Source: Stackebrandtia albiflava
GTDB lineage: Bacteria; Actinomycetota; Actinomycetes; Mycobacteriales; Micromonosporaceae
Direction: 5' to 3'
Assembly (NCBI RefSeq): GCF_007994225.1
Contig: NZ_VLLL01000005.1
Span: 1,845,142-1,909,141, forward strand
Length of the DNA stretch: 64,000 nucleotides
This document shows, one piece after another, positions 1 to 9,982 of this stretch. Position 1 is the stretch's first letter. The number at the start of each line of letters is the position of its first letter. The notes below the pieces were generated by a model. It saw only the letters and a program-made list of their open reading frames with translations, did not search any database and had not been told where the DNA came from. The translations under genes were made by a program, and so were the position numbers.

Positions 1-156
1 GACACATGATGGACGCCGAGACCGCCACCGGTTGATCGTCCCCACGGCCACGCCATTCGGTCATGGCGCACCATACTTCGCAAAGGGGGAGGGCGTGGCC
101 GTGGAAAACCGTCGTTTCCCTCACTTCCCGTGACCGCTCGGTGCACGATGGCGGAC

Positions 157-1113
157 ATGGGGCACTCGATCGAAGGGGACCGTCCGGAACCCGGCACACC
201 GTCACGAATCGAACCGTCACCGTTCGACTTCTCCGACGACGACGACCTGGTCGCCTTGCAGGCGGCGCTGGAGTCACCCGCGCGCGACGAGGCGGACCGT
301 GCGACGGTGAGCCCGGCCGGACGCGAATCGGACGGCTCGTTCAGCACCTTCCGGCCGCCGACGGTCACGTGGCCGTCGATGCCTCGCGGCTCCTGGGAGA
401 CCACACCCGAGACCGGCGACATCTCACCGCCGGAACCGGTGCCGCCACCCGAACCGGTCCCCCATCCGCAACCCGAACCACCGGGGCCGCCGAGCCCGCA
501 ACCACCACCGAGGCCCCCGGTTCCCGAACCACCCGCACCGGTCCCGCCGGAGGAGGAGGCCGCCACGTCCCGGCCCCCCGACGCGGTGCCCGAGGCCGCA
601 CCGTCCTCGGCGCCCGGTGGGGGCGCACCGCCTCCACCGCCACCGGCACCTCCCGCCGCCTCCTCCCCGCGGCTGGAGCCGTCCGCCGTGGCGGGGCTGG
701 TGTTCTGCGGTGTCATGTCGGCGATCCTGCTGGCGGTGGGGGTCGTCACGATCGCACAGTCGGACCATCAGCCGGTGATCGGCGCGGCACGACAGCAACC
801 GGGGCTGCCGGTGCCCGTGCCGCAGCCCGGCGTGCCGTCGCAGGCCACCGACCCCGACACGACCGTCAGGACCGAGACCCGCGGCAACGGCACGTTCCTC
901 ATCGGGAACGACATCGAGCCCGGCGACTACCAGGCGACCGTCCCCGCCGACTCGCCGTTGTGCTACTGGGAACGGCTGTCCGCCATCAGCGGCGAGGTCG
1001 GCGACATCATCGCCAACGGCGTCGCCGAACCGGGCGACCACCTGACCGTGACACTCCTCGACTCCGACAAGGCGTTCTCAAGTTCAGGCTGCGGTCCGTG
1101 GCGGAAGGTCTGA
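157..1113 (+). CDS. Proline-rich single-pass membrane protein, unknown function
   Basis: I do not recognise a named family. The protein of about 318 residues has an acidic N-terminus (an Asp run near residue 28), a long Pro/Glu-rich low-complexity stretch (roughly residues 85-185) and one hydrophobic segment around residues 195-215. A compact C-terminal domain of about 75 residues follows, starting GNGTFLIGNDIEPGDY and containing two Cys (LCYW and SSGCG). Similar C-terminal modules recur in actinobacterial envelope proteins, so I infer a cytoplasmic Pro-rich tail and an external domain. ATG 157 is chosen because CACGAT lies 7 nt upstream, as in other apparently leaderless genes here; ATG 148 and GTG 130 are alternatives. 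It converges on the HIT gene with an 18-nt gap. Confidence 0.7.
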   Translation: MGHSIEGDRPEPGTPSRIEPSPFDFSDDDDLVALQAALESPARDEADRATVSPAGRESDGSFSTFRPPTVTWPSMPRGSWETTPETGDISPPEPVPPPEPVPHPQPEPPGPPSPQPPPRPPVPEPPAPVPPEEEAATSRPPDAVPEAAPSSAPGGGAPPPPPPAPPAASSPRLEPSAVAGLVFCGVMSAILLAVGVVTIAQSDHQPVIGAARQQPGLPVPVPQPGVPSQATDPDTTVRTETRGNGTFLIGNDIEPGDYQATVPADSPLCYWERLSAISGEVGDIIANGVAEPGDHLTVTLLDSDKAFSSSGCGPWRKV

Positions 1114-1131
1114 CGGCCGCCGGTCACGGGG

Positions 1132-1680
1132 TCACGCGGTGTCCCACGCCTCGGCGAACAGCCGGCGGGTGTCGGACAACAGTTCCGGCAACACCCGGGT
1201 ACGGCCGATGATCGGCATGAAGTTCCCGTCCCCGCCCCAACGCGGCACGAGGTGCTGGTGCAGATGTCCCGCGATGCCCGCCCCGGCGACCTTGCCCTGG
1301 TTCATCCCGATGTTGAAGCCGTGCGCGCCGGAGATCCGCCGGACCACCCGCATGGCACGCTGGGTGAACGCCCCCAGTTCGGCCACCTCCGGCTCGTCGA
1401 GGTCGGTGTAGTCGGGAACGTGCCGGTACGGGCACACCATGAGGTGCCCGGCGTTGTACGGGTACAGGTTCAGCACGCAGTACACCAGGACGCCCCGGGC
1501 GACGATCAGACCCTCGTCGTCGGACAGCTTCGGCATCTCACAGAACGGGCAACCGACCGGGTCGTAGTCGGGCCCGGTCGGTTTGTTCTCACCCTGGATG
1601 TATGCCATCCGGTGTGGTGTCCACAATCGTTCGAGGCCGTCGGGGACCCCGGCACCACGCTGCGTCTGACTGTCATTCAC
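1132..1680 (-). CDS. HIT family protein, Ap4A phosphorylase/hydrolase-like
   Basis: Histidine-triad nucleotide-binding protein of 182 residues, expected to hydrolyse or phosphorolyse dinucleoside polyphosphates in the cytoplasm. The triad HLHQHLVPRW starts near residue 139, and a CPFC zinc-type Cys pair lies at about 44-47, as in the actinobacterial Ap4A phosphorylase-like group (M. tuberculosis Rv2613c type). The GTG start is preceded by TAGGAT six nt upstream with no Shine-Dalgarno, suggesting a leaderless transcript. In many actinobacteria this gene directly follows thrS; here an antiporter gene on the opposite strand lies between them. The family call is secure; the exact substrate is inferred. 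Confidence 0.9.
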   Translation of the reverse strand: MNDSQTQRGAGVPDGLERLWTPHRMAYIQGENKPTGPDYDPVGCPFCEMPKLSDDEGLIVARGVLVYCVLNLYPYNAGHLMVCPYRHVPDYTDLDEPEVAELGAFTQRAMRVVRRISGAHGFNIGMNQGKVAGAGIAGHLHQHLVPRWGGDGNFMPIIGRTRVLPELLSDTRRLFAEAWDTA

Positions 1681-1827
1681 GCGGTGATCCTATGCCGCGT
1701 GCTCGGGGATCGGCCACACGCGAGCCGTCGCGTGGCGCATCCGGCCGGTACACGGTCCGGTTGCCTGTTCGACATCCACACGAATCGCCGCTCTGACACG
1801 ATGTCGTGCATGGGAGAGGGGTGACGG

Positions 1828-3323
<1,496 letters not shown>

Positions 3324-3333
<10 letters not shown>

Positions 3334-3364
3334 CGGTGCCGTCGGGCGGCACCGTCACCGGTGC
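3324..3364. terminator. Bidirectional hairpin terminator between antiporter and thrS
   Basis: A perfect 17-bp inverted repeat (arms 3324-3340 and 3348-3364, 7-nt loop) begins GCACCGGTGACGG. It contains the antiporter stop codon and ends just before the thrS stop, so it can terminate both convergent transcripts. There is no U-tract, which is usual in high-GC actinobacteria. Confidence 0.85.
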
Positions 3365-3365
3365 G

Positions 3366-5366
3366 TCACGCCGCGGACGGCCCCACGTTGGTGCGGGACC
3401 GCACCACGTCCACCACGTGCCGGACCGCCTCGCCCACCGGGACGCCGTTGCGTTGCGAGCCGTCGCGGTAGCGGAACGACACCGTCTGGTCGGCCTGGTC
3501 GGTGTCGCCGGCGAGCACCATGAACGGGATCTTCTGCAACTGGGCGTTGCGGACCTTCTTCTGCATCCGGTCGTCGGAGACGTCCACCTCGCCGCGGATG
3601 CCGTGGTCGGTGAGCTGCGCGAAGAAGTCCGTCAGGTAGGGCACGTTCTCGTCGCGGATCGGGATGCCGACCGCCTGTACGGGAGCCAGCCACGCCGGGA
3701 ACGCCCCCGCGTAGTGCTCGGTCAGGACACCGAAGAACCGTTCGATGGAACCGAACAGTGCCCGGTGGATCATGACCGGTTGACGCCGGGTGCCGTCGTC
3801 GGCGGAGTACTCGAGCCCGAACCGGGCCGGCTGGTTGAAGTCCAACTGGATCGTCGACATCTGCCAGCTCCGCCCGATGGCGTCCTTGGCCTGCACGGAG
3901 ATCTTGGGGCCGTAGAAGGCCGCGCCACCCGGGTCGGGGATCAGTTCGAGGCCGGACTCCTCGGCGGCCTCACGCAGCGCCGCCGTCGCCTCCTCCCACT
4001 GCGCCTCGTCTCCCATGAACTTCGGGGAGTCGTCGCGAGTGGACAGTTCGAGGTAGAAGTCGTCGAGTCCGTAGTCGCGCAGCAGCCGCAGGACGAACGC
4101 CAGGAGTTCCTTGATCTCCCCGGTCATCTGCTCCTTGGTGCAGTAGATGTGCGCGTCGTCCTGCGTCATCCCCCGCACGCGGGTGAGGCCGTGCACGACG
4201 CCCGACTTCTCGTACCGGTACACGGTCCCGAACTCCGACAGCCGCAACGGCAGCTCCCGGTAGGAACGTCCCCGCGACGCGAAGATCAGGTTGTGCATGG
4301 GGCAGTTCATGCTCTTGACGTAGTAGTCGGCGCCCTCCATCTGCATGGGAGGGAACATCGAGTCGGCGTAGTACGGGAGGTGGCCGGAGGTCTCGAACAG
4401 GGCGCCCTTGGTCAGGTGCGGAGTGTTGACGACCTGGTAACCGGCCTCGGCCTGCCGCTCCCGCAGGTACGACTCCATGATGTGCCGGACGATCGCGCCC
4501 TTGGGGTGGAACACCGGCAGACCCGAACCCAGCACCTCGGGGAAGCTGAACAGGTCCAACTGGGCGCCCAGCTTGCGGTGGTCGCGTTTGGCGGCCTCCT
4601 CCAGAAGGTGCAGGTACTCCTTCTGCGCGTCGCGTGACGGCCACGCCGTGCCGTAGATCCGCTGCAACTGCGGGTTCTTCTCCGAACCCATCCAGTACGC
4701 GGCGGCGCTGCGCATCAGTTTGAACGCCGGGATCATCCGGGTGCTGGGCAGGTGCGGGCCCCGGCACAGGTCGCCCCAGACCCGTTCGCCGGTCTTGCCG
4801 TCCACGTTGTCGTAGACGGTGAGGCCACCGCCGCCGACCTCCATCACCTCGGGGTCCTCGACGTCGCCCTTGACGTCCACCAGCAGCAGCTTGTACGGCT
4901 CGTCCGCCAGCTCGCGGCGGGCCTCGTCCCGGGACTCGTAGTCGCGTCGGCTGAACCGCTGCCCGGACTTGACGATCTCCTGCATCCGCTTCTCGAGCTT
5001 CTTCAGGTCCTCGGGCTGGAACGGGGTCTCGACGTCGAAGTCGTAGTAGAAGCCGTCCCGGATCGGCGGACCGATGCCGAGCCTGGCCTGCGGGTACAGG
5101 TCCTGCACGGCCTGGGCCAGCACGTGGGCGCAGGAGTGGCGCAGCACGTTGAGGCCGTCCGGGGAGTCCATCGGGACCGGTTCGACCTCGGCGGGGGCCT
5201 CCGGCGCCCAGGAGAGGTCACGCAGCCCGCCCTGTTCGTCCCGCACCACCACGATCGCGCGGGGTCCGGTGGTGGGCAGTCCCGCTTCGGCTATCGCGTC
5301 GGCGCACGTAGTCCCGGCCGCGACGACGATCGAGTCGAAAGCGGGAGACTTGTCGGGTGCGGACAC
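3366..5366 (-). CDS. thrS: Threonine--tRNA ligase
   Basis: Class II aminoacyl-tRNA synthetase of 666 residues, the usual full length. Order: N-terminal TGS domain (about 1-65), editing/SAD domain ([11 protein letters not shown] near 80, CRGPHLPST near 193), catalytic core with the zinc Cys in SMNCPMH, motif 2 [14 protein letters not shown] and the AFYGPKIS strand, motif 3 [11 protein letters not shown], then the anticodon-binding domain. An AAGGAGG Shine-Dalgarno precedes the GTG start. A -10-like TACGAT at 5424-5429 on the minus strand would give a leader of about 50 nt. No T-box is visible. It converges on the antiporter gene, and the Eis-like gene lies upstream on the same strand. Confidence 0.98.
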   Translation of the reverse strand: MSAPDKSPAFDSIVVAAGTTCADAIAEAGLPTTGPRAIVVVRDEQGGLRDLSWAPEAPAEVEPVPMDSPDGLNVLRHSCAHVLAQAVQDLYPQARLGIGPPIRDGFYYDFDVETPFQPEDLKKLEKRMQEIVKSGQRFSRRDYESRDEARRELADEPYKLLLVDVKGDVEDPEVMEVGGGGLTVYDNVDGKTGERVWGDLCRGPHLPSTRMIPAFKLMRSAAAYWMGSEKNPQLQRIYGTAWPSRDAQKEYLHLLEEAAKRDHRKLGAQLDLFSFPEVLGSGLPVFHPKGAIVRHIMESYLRERQAEAGYQVVNTPHLTKGALFETSGHLPYYADSMFPPMQMEGADYYVKSMNCPMHNLIFASRGRSYRELPLRLSEFGTVYRYEKSGVVHGLTRVRGMTQDDAHIYCTKEQMTGEIKELLAFVLRLLRDYGLDDFYLELSTRDDSPKFMGDEAQWEEATAALREAAEESGLELIPDPGGAAFYGPKISVQAKDAIGRSWQMSTIQLDFNQPARFGLEYSADDGTRRQPVMIHRALFGSIERFFGVLTEHYAGAFPAWLAPVQAVGIPIRDENVPYLTDFFAQLTDHGIRGEVDVSDDRMQKKVRNAQLQKIPFMVLAGDTDQADQTVSFRYRDGSQRNGVPVGEAVRHVVDVVRSRTNVGPSAA

Positions 5367-5478
5367 GATGGCCCTCCTTCATCCGGTGACGACGGTGATC
5401 ACGCCGCTTCGGGCGCGGAGACCATCGTAATAGGCGGCTCACCGCCGTCCGAGCCGCCGCCCTGCGAAGGGGTCGGGT

Positions 5479-6699
5479 TCAGAAGATCTCCACGGGACCG
5501 GGCGCGACCGGCCAGCCGAACGCGGCGGCGGTCGCGGCGAGCGCACCGGCGCGATGCTCGACGACCCTGCCGGTGCCGGCGAACTCGCCCAGGCCACGGC
5601 CACCCAGGTACACACCCGCCAGGACCGATTCGCGCATCGACAGGTCCGGCGCGGCGTCGGTCCGTTCACAGTGGACCTCGTCGGCGTCGGCGGTGAGCCG
5701 GAAGCGCCCGGAGTTGCCCGGCGTGAACTCGTCGGTGACGTCGAGCACGACGTCCACCGGCACCTGGTACCGGCGGCGAGTCAACGCACCCGGGACGTCC
5801 AGGATCCGCAACCACAGCGTGTCGTGCCAGGTGGCGGTCAGGGCCCGCGGGTTGCCCACCCGCTGCCACACCGGCTCGCCGGGGCTCAGGTGGTGGTAGC
5901 GCAGCCGGACGGCGAGGTCCATCGTGAGCAGATGGTGCCACAGCGACTCGTGGGCGGCGCCGTCCACGGCCACCAGCTCCTCCAGCTCCACCTCCGCCGC
6001 CGCGCCCGCGGCGTCGAATCCGCTCTTGCCCCGCCAGGCGGCGTAGCCGTCCACGCGACCGTCAGCGGCACGGTGCACCACCAGTTGCCGGGGTGTGCCG
6101 CCCGAACGCGCCTCGGGTGGGTCCGCCAGCCGAGCGGTCCAGTGCCGCTCCCCGCGTCCCGAGACGCCGGGCCGGGTGCGTTGGAACTCGGCGAGTACGG
6201 GCGGGAGCAGGTCGGCCGCCTCGGCGGCGGTGATCTCGTGAAGTGTTCCGGGGTCCTCCACCGGCAGCGGGCGCACCCGTGGCAGGTCCACCGTCGCGGC
6301 GAACCCGGTGCCGGCGTACTCGTATCCGTACCTGCGGTAGATGGCGGGATCGGAGGCCCACAACGCCGCGACCGGTTCGGTCGCCTCGTCGAGCTGGCGC
6401 CGCATCAACGCCGACAGGACGCCCCGCCGCCGGCTCGTCGGCGCGACTCCGACACCTGTCACGTGGGCCGCCGGAACGATCCCACCCGGCACCGACAGGG
6501 TCCTGGTGAGGGCCCTCGCGGTTCCGACCACCTCACCGCCGGACTCGGCCACCAGTGTCCGCTCCGGCTCGAATACGGCACGTTTCTCATCGGTCGGCGT
6601 GAAGGGGAACATCATCGCGGTGGCGAAGCGACCACTCACGACCTCGTAGTCCTCGGCGGTCGCGGACCGCACCACCGTCCCGGTCCCGGTTCCGGTCAT
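5479..6699 (-). CDS. Eis-like GNAT N-acetyltransferase
   Basis: Acetyl-CoA-dependent N-acetyltransferase of the Eis family (enhanced intracellular survival; multi-acetylation of aminoglycosides or protein lysines in characterised members). The 406 residues match Eis length. The N-terminal GNAT domain has the acetyl-CoA loop in VGVAPTSRRRGVLSALM (near 83) followed by the Tyr region AIYRRYGYEY. A second GNAT-like region and a C-terminal SCP2-like domain follow. The chain ends in Phe (PVEIF), and in Eis the terminal carboxylate is part of the catalytic apparatus. GAGAGGA precedes the ATG. Substrate is unknown; many actinomycete paralogues do not confer resistance. Confidence 0.85.
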   Translation of the reverse strand: MTGTGTGTVVRSATAEDYEVVSGRFATAMMFPFTPTDEKRAVFEPERTLVAESGGEVVGTARALTRTLSVPGGIVPAAHVTGVGVAPTSRRRGVLSALMRRQLDEATEPVAALWASDPAIYRRYGYEYAGTGFAATVDLPRVRPLPVEDPGTLHEITAAEAADLLPPVLAEFQRTRPGVSGRGERHWTARLADPPEARSGGTPRQLVVHRAADGRVDGYAAWRGKSGFDAAGAAAEVELEELVAVDGAAHESLWHHLLTMDLAVRLRYHHLSPGEPVWQRVGNPRALTATWHDTLWLRILDVPGALTRRRYQVPVDVVLDVTDEFTPGNSGRFRLTADADEVHCERTDAAPDLSMRESVLAGVYLGGRGLGEFAGTGRVVEHRAGALAATAAAFGWPVAPGPVEIF

Positions 6700-6711
6700 C
6701 GACTGATCCTC

Positions 6712-6900
6712 TCACCCACGATGTACGGTCGCGCCGCCGGCGCAGGGCAGTGCCGCGGTGGCGCGCGCCGGGCCACCGCCCTTGCGGCGGTGCCTTCCGA
6801 GGTATCGCGGGCGGCGGCGCACCACCGAGAGCACTCCGGTCGTGGCGGGGCGCTCCGGTGTCTCGACGGCGGGGATGTCCCCGCCGGCCGGTTCGGTCAT
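6712..6900 (-). CDS. Small basic protein, hypothetical (62 aa)
   Basis: Short ORF supported mainly by its ribosome-binding site: AAAGGA lies 8 nt before ATG 6900 (minus strand). The N-terminal 25 residues are acidic/Pro-rich, followed by a very basic patch (RRRPRYLGRHRRKGGG) and a C-terminus with one Cys. I see no known domain. It could be a nucleic-acid-binding peptide or a chance ORF in GC-rich DNA. It sits between the Eis-like gene (13 nt downstream) and the divergent GNAT gene. Confidence 0.4.
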   Translation of the reverse strand: MTEPAGGDIPAVETPERPATTGVLSVVRRRPRYLGRHRRKGGGPARATAALPCAGGATVHRG

Positions 6901-7122
6901 GTCGGGCGTCCTTTCAGGTCTGCGGCGCCGGGGGCGCGGCGCGTGGCCGAACTGTATGCGGGGCGACGCCATATTGGACAGGGATTTGCGAGCCTCGTCA
7001 CGCCGGGAACAAAGCACCGACCGGACGTCACCGCAGTTGGCGCGGGAGCCGGCCCGCTCCGTCGAGACGGACGCCACCAATAGGAGTTGCCGGGTGATGC
7101 GCCGTTCGGCACGATATGGGCC

Positions 7123-7743
7123 ATGCGTATACGTGTCGCCGTCGAAGCCGACGCGCTCGCGATCACCCGGGTCCGCACCGCCTCGTGGCGGGCCGGCTAC
7201 GCGGGCGTGATGCCCGGCTCGGTGTTGGACGCCCTGCCGTCGGAACCCTCGGACGGATACCGGCGGTTCCTGGCGGCACCCGACCCGGGGCACGCGGTCC
7301 TGGTCGCCGAACAGGGTTCACGGGTGACGGGATTCGTCATGTGCGGGCCGTACCGGCGGCAGCCCGACTCCTCCCCCGCCGACACCGCCGAGGGCGGTGA
7401 GATCTACGCGGTGTACGTGGATCCCGGTGAGTGGGGCGGCGGTACCGGCAGGGCACTCATGACGGTGGCGATCGAGGAGCTGTCGCACCACGGGCTGCTC
7501 CCGGTGCGGCTGTGGGTACTGGTCGAGAATCCGCGTGCCCGTCGGTTCTACGAGCGGTTCGGTTTCACCGCCGACGGCGTCACCGCCGACTACCGCCCGG
7601 AGCCGGGCACGGCGGTTCCGGAGATGAGGTACCGGTTCGACGGGAACGGTTCACCTGCGCGACAGCAGCCAGGCGACCCGGTCGCGGGCGAGCAGCAGAT
7701 AGGCCACGAGGACCACCGCGAAACCGAGACCCCACAGGGGTAG
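7123..7743 (+). CDS. GNAT family N-acetyltransferase
   Basis: Single-domain GNAT acetyltransferase, substrate unknown. MRIRVAVEADALAITRVR is a typical first strand and helix. The acetyl-CoA loop is in YVDPGEWGGGTGRALM (near 105) and the family signature VENPRARRFYERFGF lies near 137. ATG 7123 fits the fold; CACGAT lies 7 nt upstream with no Shine-Dalgarno (leaderless type). A TTG 36 nt upstream is the alternative. The last roughly 30 residues (GSPARQQPGDP onward) extend beyond the fold and overlap the convergent membrane-protein gene by 93 bp. Confidence 0.85.
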   Translation: MRIRVAVEADALAITRVRTASWRAGYAGVMPGSVLDALPSEPSDGYRRFLAAPDPGHAVLVAEQGSRVTGFVMCGPYRRQPDSSPADTAEGGEIYAVYVDPGEWGGGTGRALMTVAIEELSHHGLLPVRLWVLVENPRARRFYERFGFTADGVTADYRPEPGTAVPEMRYRFDGNGSPARQQPGDPVAGEQQIGHEDHRETETPQG

Positions 7744-8022
7744 CCGGGCGGCCCACAGCGCCACCGGGCCGCCCGCCAACACGACGAGTTCCACGGCCAA
7801 CCGGACCGCACCGGGCACCGGCACCGGTGCCCGGCCGGAACGGGACGGATCGTCCGGGACCGCGAAGGTCCCCCACACCACCGCCGCGGCGATCGGCAGA
7901 CCGACCGCCACGACGAGGCTCCACGGCCCCGAGAGTCCACACAGCCCGTAGACGACGTAGGACGCGAACGCGGCCATTTCGAGCAGGAACCGCACGCCGA
8001 GCATGGCGGGGTGTAGCGACAC
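7651..8022 (-). CDS. DUF2568/YrdB-like small membrane protein
   Basis: About 123 residues with four predicted membrane helices, starting MSLHPAMLGVRFLLEMAAF, the usual opening of DUF2568 (YrdB) proteins, whose function is unknown. The GTG start at 8022 has GGAGGA immediately upstream; ATG 8034 and GTG/ATG codons further out are alternatives that add only low-complexity residues. Its 3' end overlaps the end of the convergent GNAT gene. Confidence 0.75.
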   Translation of the reverse strand: MSLHPAMLGVRFLLEMAAFASYVVYGLCGLSGPWSLVVAVGLPIAAAVVWGTFAVPDDPSRSGRAPVPVPGAVRLAVELVVLAGGPVALWAARLPLWGLGFAVVLVAYLLLARDRVAWLLSRR

Positions 8023-8183
8023 TCGTCCTCCCATTCCCCCCGGCGGTGGGGCCACCGCCGGGCGGGGCGAATCGTATGCGGCGCAGTGGTCGCCCCGGTC
8101 ACCGGCACCTCGTGTGGCCCGGTGCGGCACCGGCCGCGTTCACACGTGTCGGGGTCGTGCGATGTCTTCGGACGCTGCGGTAC

Positions 8184-8837
8184 TCAACGGACGCCCACCG
8201 GGGTCGCGGGACGGTCCACGGCGACGGCGGGGTCCGCCGCCTCCCGCCACATCCGCCGCCCCACCGGCCAGAACGCCGCCGCGAGAAGCACGGCCGCGAC
8301 CGCCTGCGGAAGCCGCAGTGGCACGTCGACGAGGCGTTCGCCTCCGGCGATCAGCACCGAGGTCGCCACCCCGGCAGTGAACCACCAGGACATCCGGCGT
8401 CGCACCCCGAGCTGGACTGCCTGCACCAGCAAGGCGACGAACAACATGACGGGACCGAGTACGTAGACCACCGGTTCCACGCCCGGCACATCGTGGATGG
8501 ACTCGGACATCGCCTGCATCTCGGACCGGTCGGTGGTGGCGAAGCCGACGACCAGGTCGATGACCATCTGGGCCAGCATCGCGGCGGCTCCGGCGAGGCC
8601 GACGACCAATGTGGTGCCCGCGACCAGGCGGCCGCCGAGGCCGGCGGGGAGCGAGCGGCGGAAGAGCGTGATGACGACGACGGCCAGTCCGATGTTGTCG
8701 AGCACCCAGGCGACGTGCGCGACGGTCCAACCCGGCTCGGCGCCTCCGGCTCCTCCCAGGCGCATGACCGCCCAACCGATCAGGAGCAGCAGCGGCGCGG
8801 TCATGAAGGACAGGGCGGCGATTCTTCGATGAGTCAT
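8184..8837 (-). CDS. Six-helix integral membrane protein, DUF4386-like
   Basis: About 217 residues with six hydrophobic segments (near 6-25, 38-60, 68-98, 120-142, 150-172 and 180-198) and short polar loops, resembling DUF4386-type small membrane proteins; function unknown. ATG 8837 is chosen because a promoter fits just upstream: TTGCAG, 17-bp spacer, TAGGCT, then 7 nt to the start (leaderless). The upstream ORF extension would run through the operator. It is divergent from the ArsR-like regulator, which I infer represses it. Confidence 0.75.
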   Translation of the reverse strand: MTHRRIAALSFMTAPLLLLIGWAVMRLGGAGGAEPGWTVAHVAWVLDNIGLAVVVITLFRRSLPAGLGGRLVAGTTLVVGLAGAAAMLAQMVIDLVVGFATTDRSEMQAMSESIHDVPGVEPVVYVLGPVMLFVALLVQAVQLGVRRRMSWWFTAGVATSVLIAGGERLVDVPLRLPQAVAAVLLAAAFWPVGRRMWREAADPAVAVDRPATPVGVR

Positions 8838-8853
8838 GGCGGAGAGCCTAGCC

Positions 8854-8887
8854 GTGCAGAGAAAATTCTGCAAGTAATTCTCTGCAC
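8854..8887. promoter_or_regulatory. Operator between membrane-protein gene and ArsR-like regulator
   Basis: A perfect 10-bp inverted repeat, GTGCAGAGAA (8854-8863) and TTCTCTGCAC (8878-8887), has an extra internal TTCTGC half-site. On the minus strand it overlaps the -35 and spacer of the membrane-protein promoter (TTGCAG-17-TAGGCT). It also lies directly upstream of the regulator's promoter, so one site could control both divergent genes. Confidence 0.75.
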
Positions 8888-8929
8888 AGCTTGTTCGGCA
8901 TCACCGCCTCCAACCGGTATGCTCCCGAC

Positions 8930-9739
8930 ATGCCGGACAACCCCATTCCGATGTCGACCGCGGCCATGAAGGCACTCGCCAACCCCCTGCGGCGCCGGAT
9001 CCTTCGGCGGCTCGGCAGCCACGGCCCGGCCAACTCCACGACCATCGCCCAAGCCCTCGGGGAGAACACCGGCACCACCAGCTACCACCTGCGGAAACTC
9101 GCCGAAGCAAGCTTCATCGCCGAGATCCCCGAACGCGCCAGGGGCCGGGAACGGTGGTGGCGGATCGCCCCCGCCGACCGCCGCGCCCCGAAGGACCTCA
9201 CCGCCGAGGACGCCGCGCTCGCGGAGGACGTCCGGCGACAACGACTCGCCGAGGACGTCGCGTTGTTCGACGCGCACTTCGCCCGCGGAGAACCGGACAA
9301 CGCCTGGAGCGAGGGCTCCCGCTCCACCAGCCACCTCACCAGGGAGGAACTCCGGCAGTTCCACGACGACTATCTCGCCCTGCTGCGGCGATACGGCCGC
9401 GACGCCGAGAACGCCGCCCCCGGCGCACGACCGATCCTGTTGCGCTGGTTCGCCTTCCCGGACCCGGAGGCCGACCGGTTACCGAGGCCGCGGGCCGCCG
9501 ACCGCACCGGCTCCGGAACCACGGCGGACGGGACTGTGCCGGTCAGTCCTCCGTCGGTGAGGGGGCGACGATCTCCGCCTCGAAACCGTCCCTGTCCGAC
9601 AGATACGCCGCATGGTGGGAATCGCCGCCCGCGAAGGGATACCGCTCCGGAAACAGTCGCGTCCAACCGTGGTGGCCCGCGTCCTCGTGGAGGCGATCCA
9701 CCACCGAAGTGGACTCCGCGTGCAGCGCGACGTGGTTGA
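8930..9739 (+). CDS. ArsR/HTH_20-type transcriptional regulator with extended C-terminus
   Basis: Winged-helix repressor. The DNA-binding domain covers residues 5-75 (MKALANPLRRRILRRLG, then GTTSYHLRKLAEASFI as recognition helix, then the wing RGRERWWRI). It is followed by an alpha-helical C-terminal domain typical of HTH_20 regulators that ends around LLRWFAFPDPEAD (near 180). The ORF lacks a stop there and continues to residue 269, the last 197 bp being antisense to the VOC gene, with a rare TTA codon at about 184. The tail is probably not conserved: a late overlap or a lost stop. ATG 8930 has TATGCT six nt upstream. Likely represses the divergent membrane gene and itself through 8854-8887. 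Confidence 0.85.
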   Translation: MPDNPIPMSTAAMKALANPLRRRILRRLGSHGPANSTTIAQALGENTGTTSYHLRKLAEASFIAEIPERARGRERWWRIAPADRRAPKDLTAEDAALAEDVRRQRLAEDVALFDAHFARGEPDNAWSEGSRSTSHLTREELRQFHDDYLALLRRYGRDAENAAPGARPILLRWFAFPDPEADRLPRPRAADRTGSGTTADGTVPVSPPSVRGRRSPPRNRPCPTDTPHGGNRRPRRDTAPETVASNRGGPRPRGGDPPPKWTPRAARRG

Positions 9740-9947
9740 GCCCCGGTGCCGTCCGGACGTGCCGGTCACCGGTCAGCGCCGGCGACTGCTCCACCACCAG
9801 GTACGCGTCCCCGTGCCGCCATGACCGGCCCACCGGCCAGTCCTGGTAGCGCCGCCAGCCCAGCGATTCCAGCAACCAGCCCCAGCTCTCGGCGCTGCGC
9901 GCCAGATCCGGCACCCACAACTCCACATGGTGGAATCCACCGGCCAT
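9543..9947 (-). CDS. VOC (glyoxalase/bleomycin-resistance fold) protein
   Basis: 134-residue vicinal-oxygen-chelate protein with two beta-alpha-beta-beta-beta modules. Candidate metal ligands are the His in GGFHHVELWV, the His in GLNHVALHAE and the Glu in DGFEAEIVAP, matching glyoxalase/dioxygenase positions. Substrate is unknown; relatives range from hydrolases to antibiotic-binding proteins. Its 3' end is overlapped by the long tail of the convergent ArsR-like ORF. RidA lies 35 bp upstream on the same strand. Confidence 0.85.
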   Translation of the reverse strand: MAGGFHHVELWVPDLARSAESWGWLLESLGWRRYQDWPVGRSWRHGDAYLVVEQSPALTGDRHVRTAPGLNHVALHAESTSVVDRLHEDAGHHGWTRLFPERYPFAGGDSHHAAYLSDRDGFEAEIVAPSPTED

Positions 9948-9982
9948 GCCGCGCCTCCTTCACGCCCACCGGGCCGTCCGAG

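Noticed and set aside
5367-5478. Possible T-box leader upstream of thrS
   Set aside because: Only about 50 nt of leader is likely and there is no T-box core sequence or specifier-loop structure.
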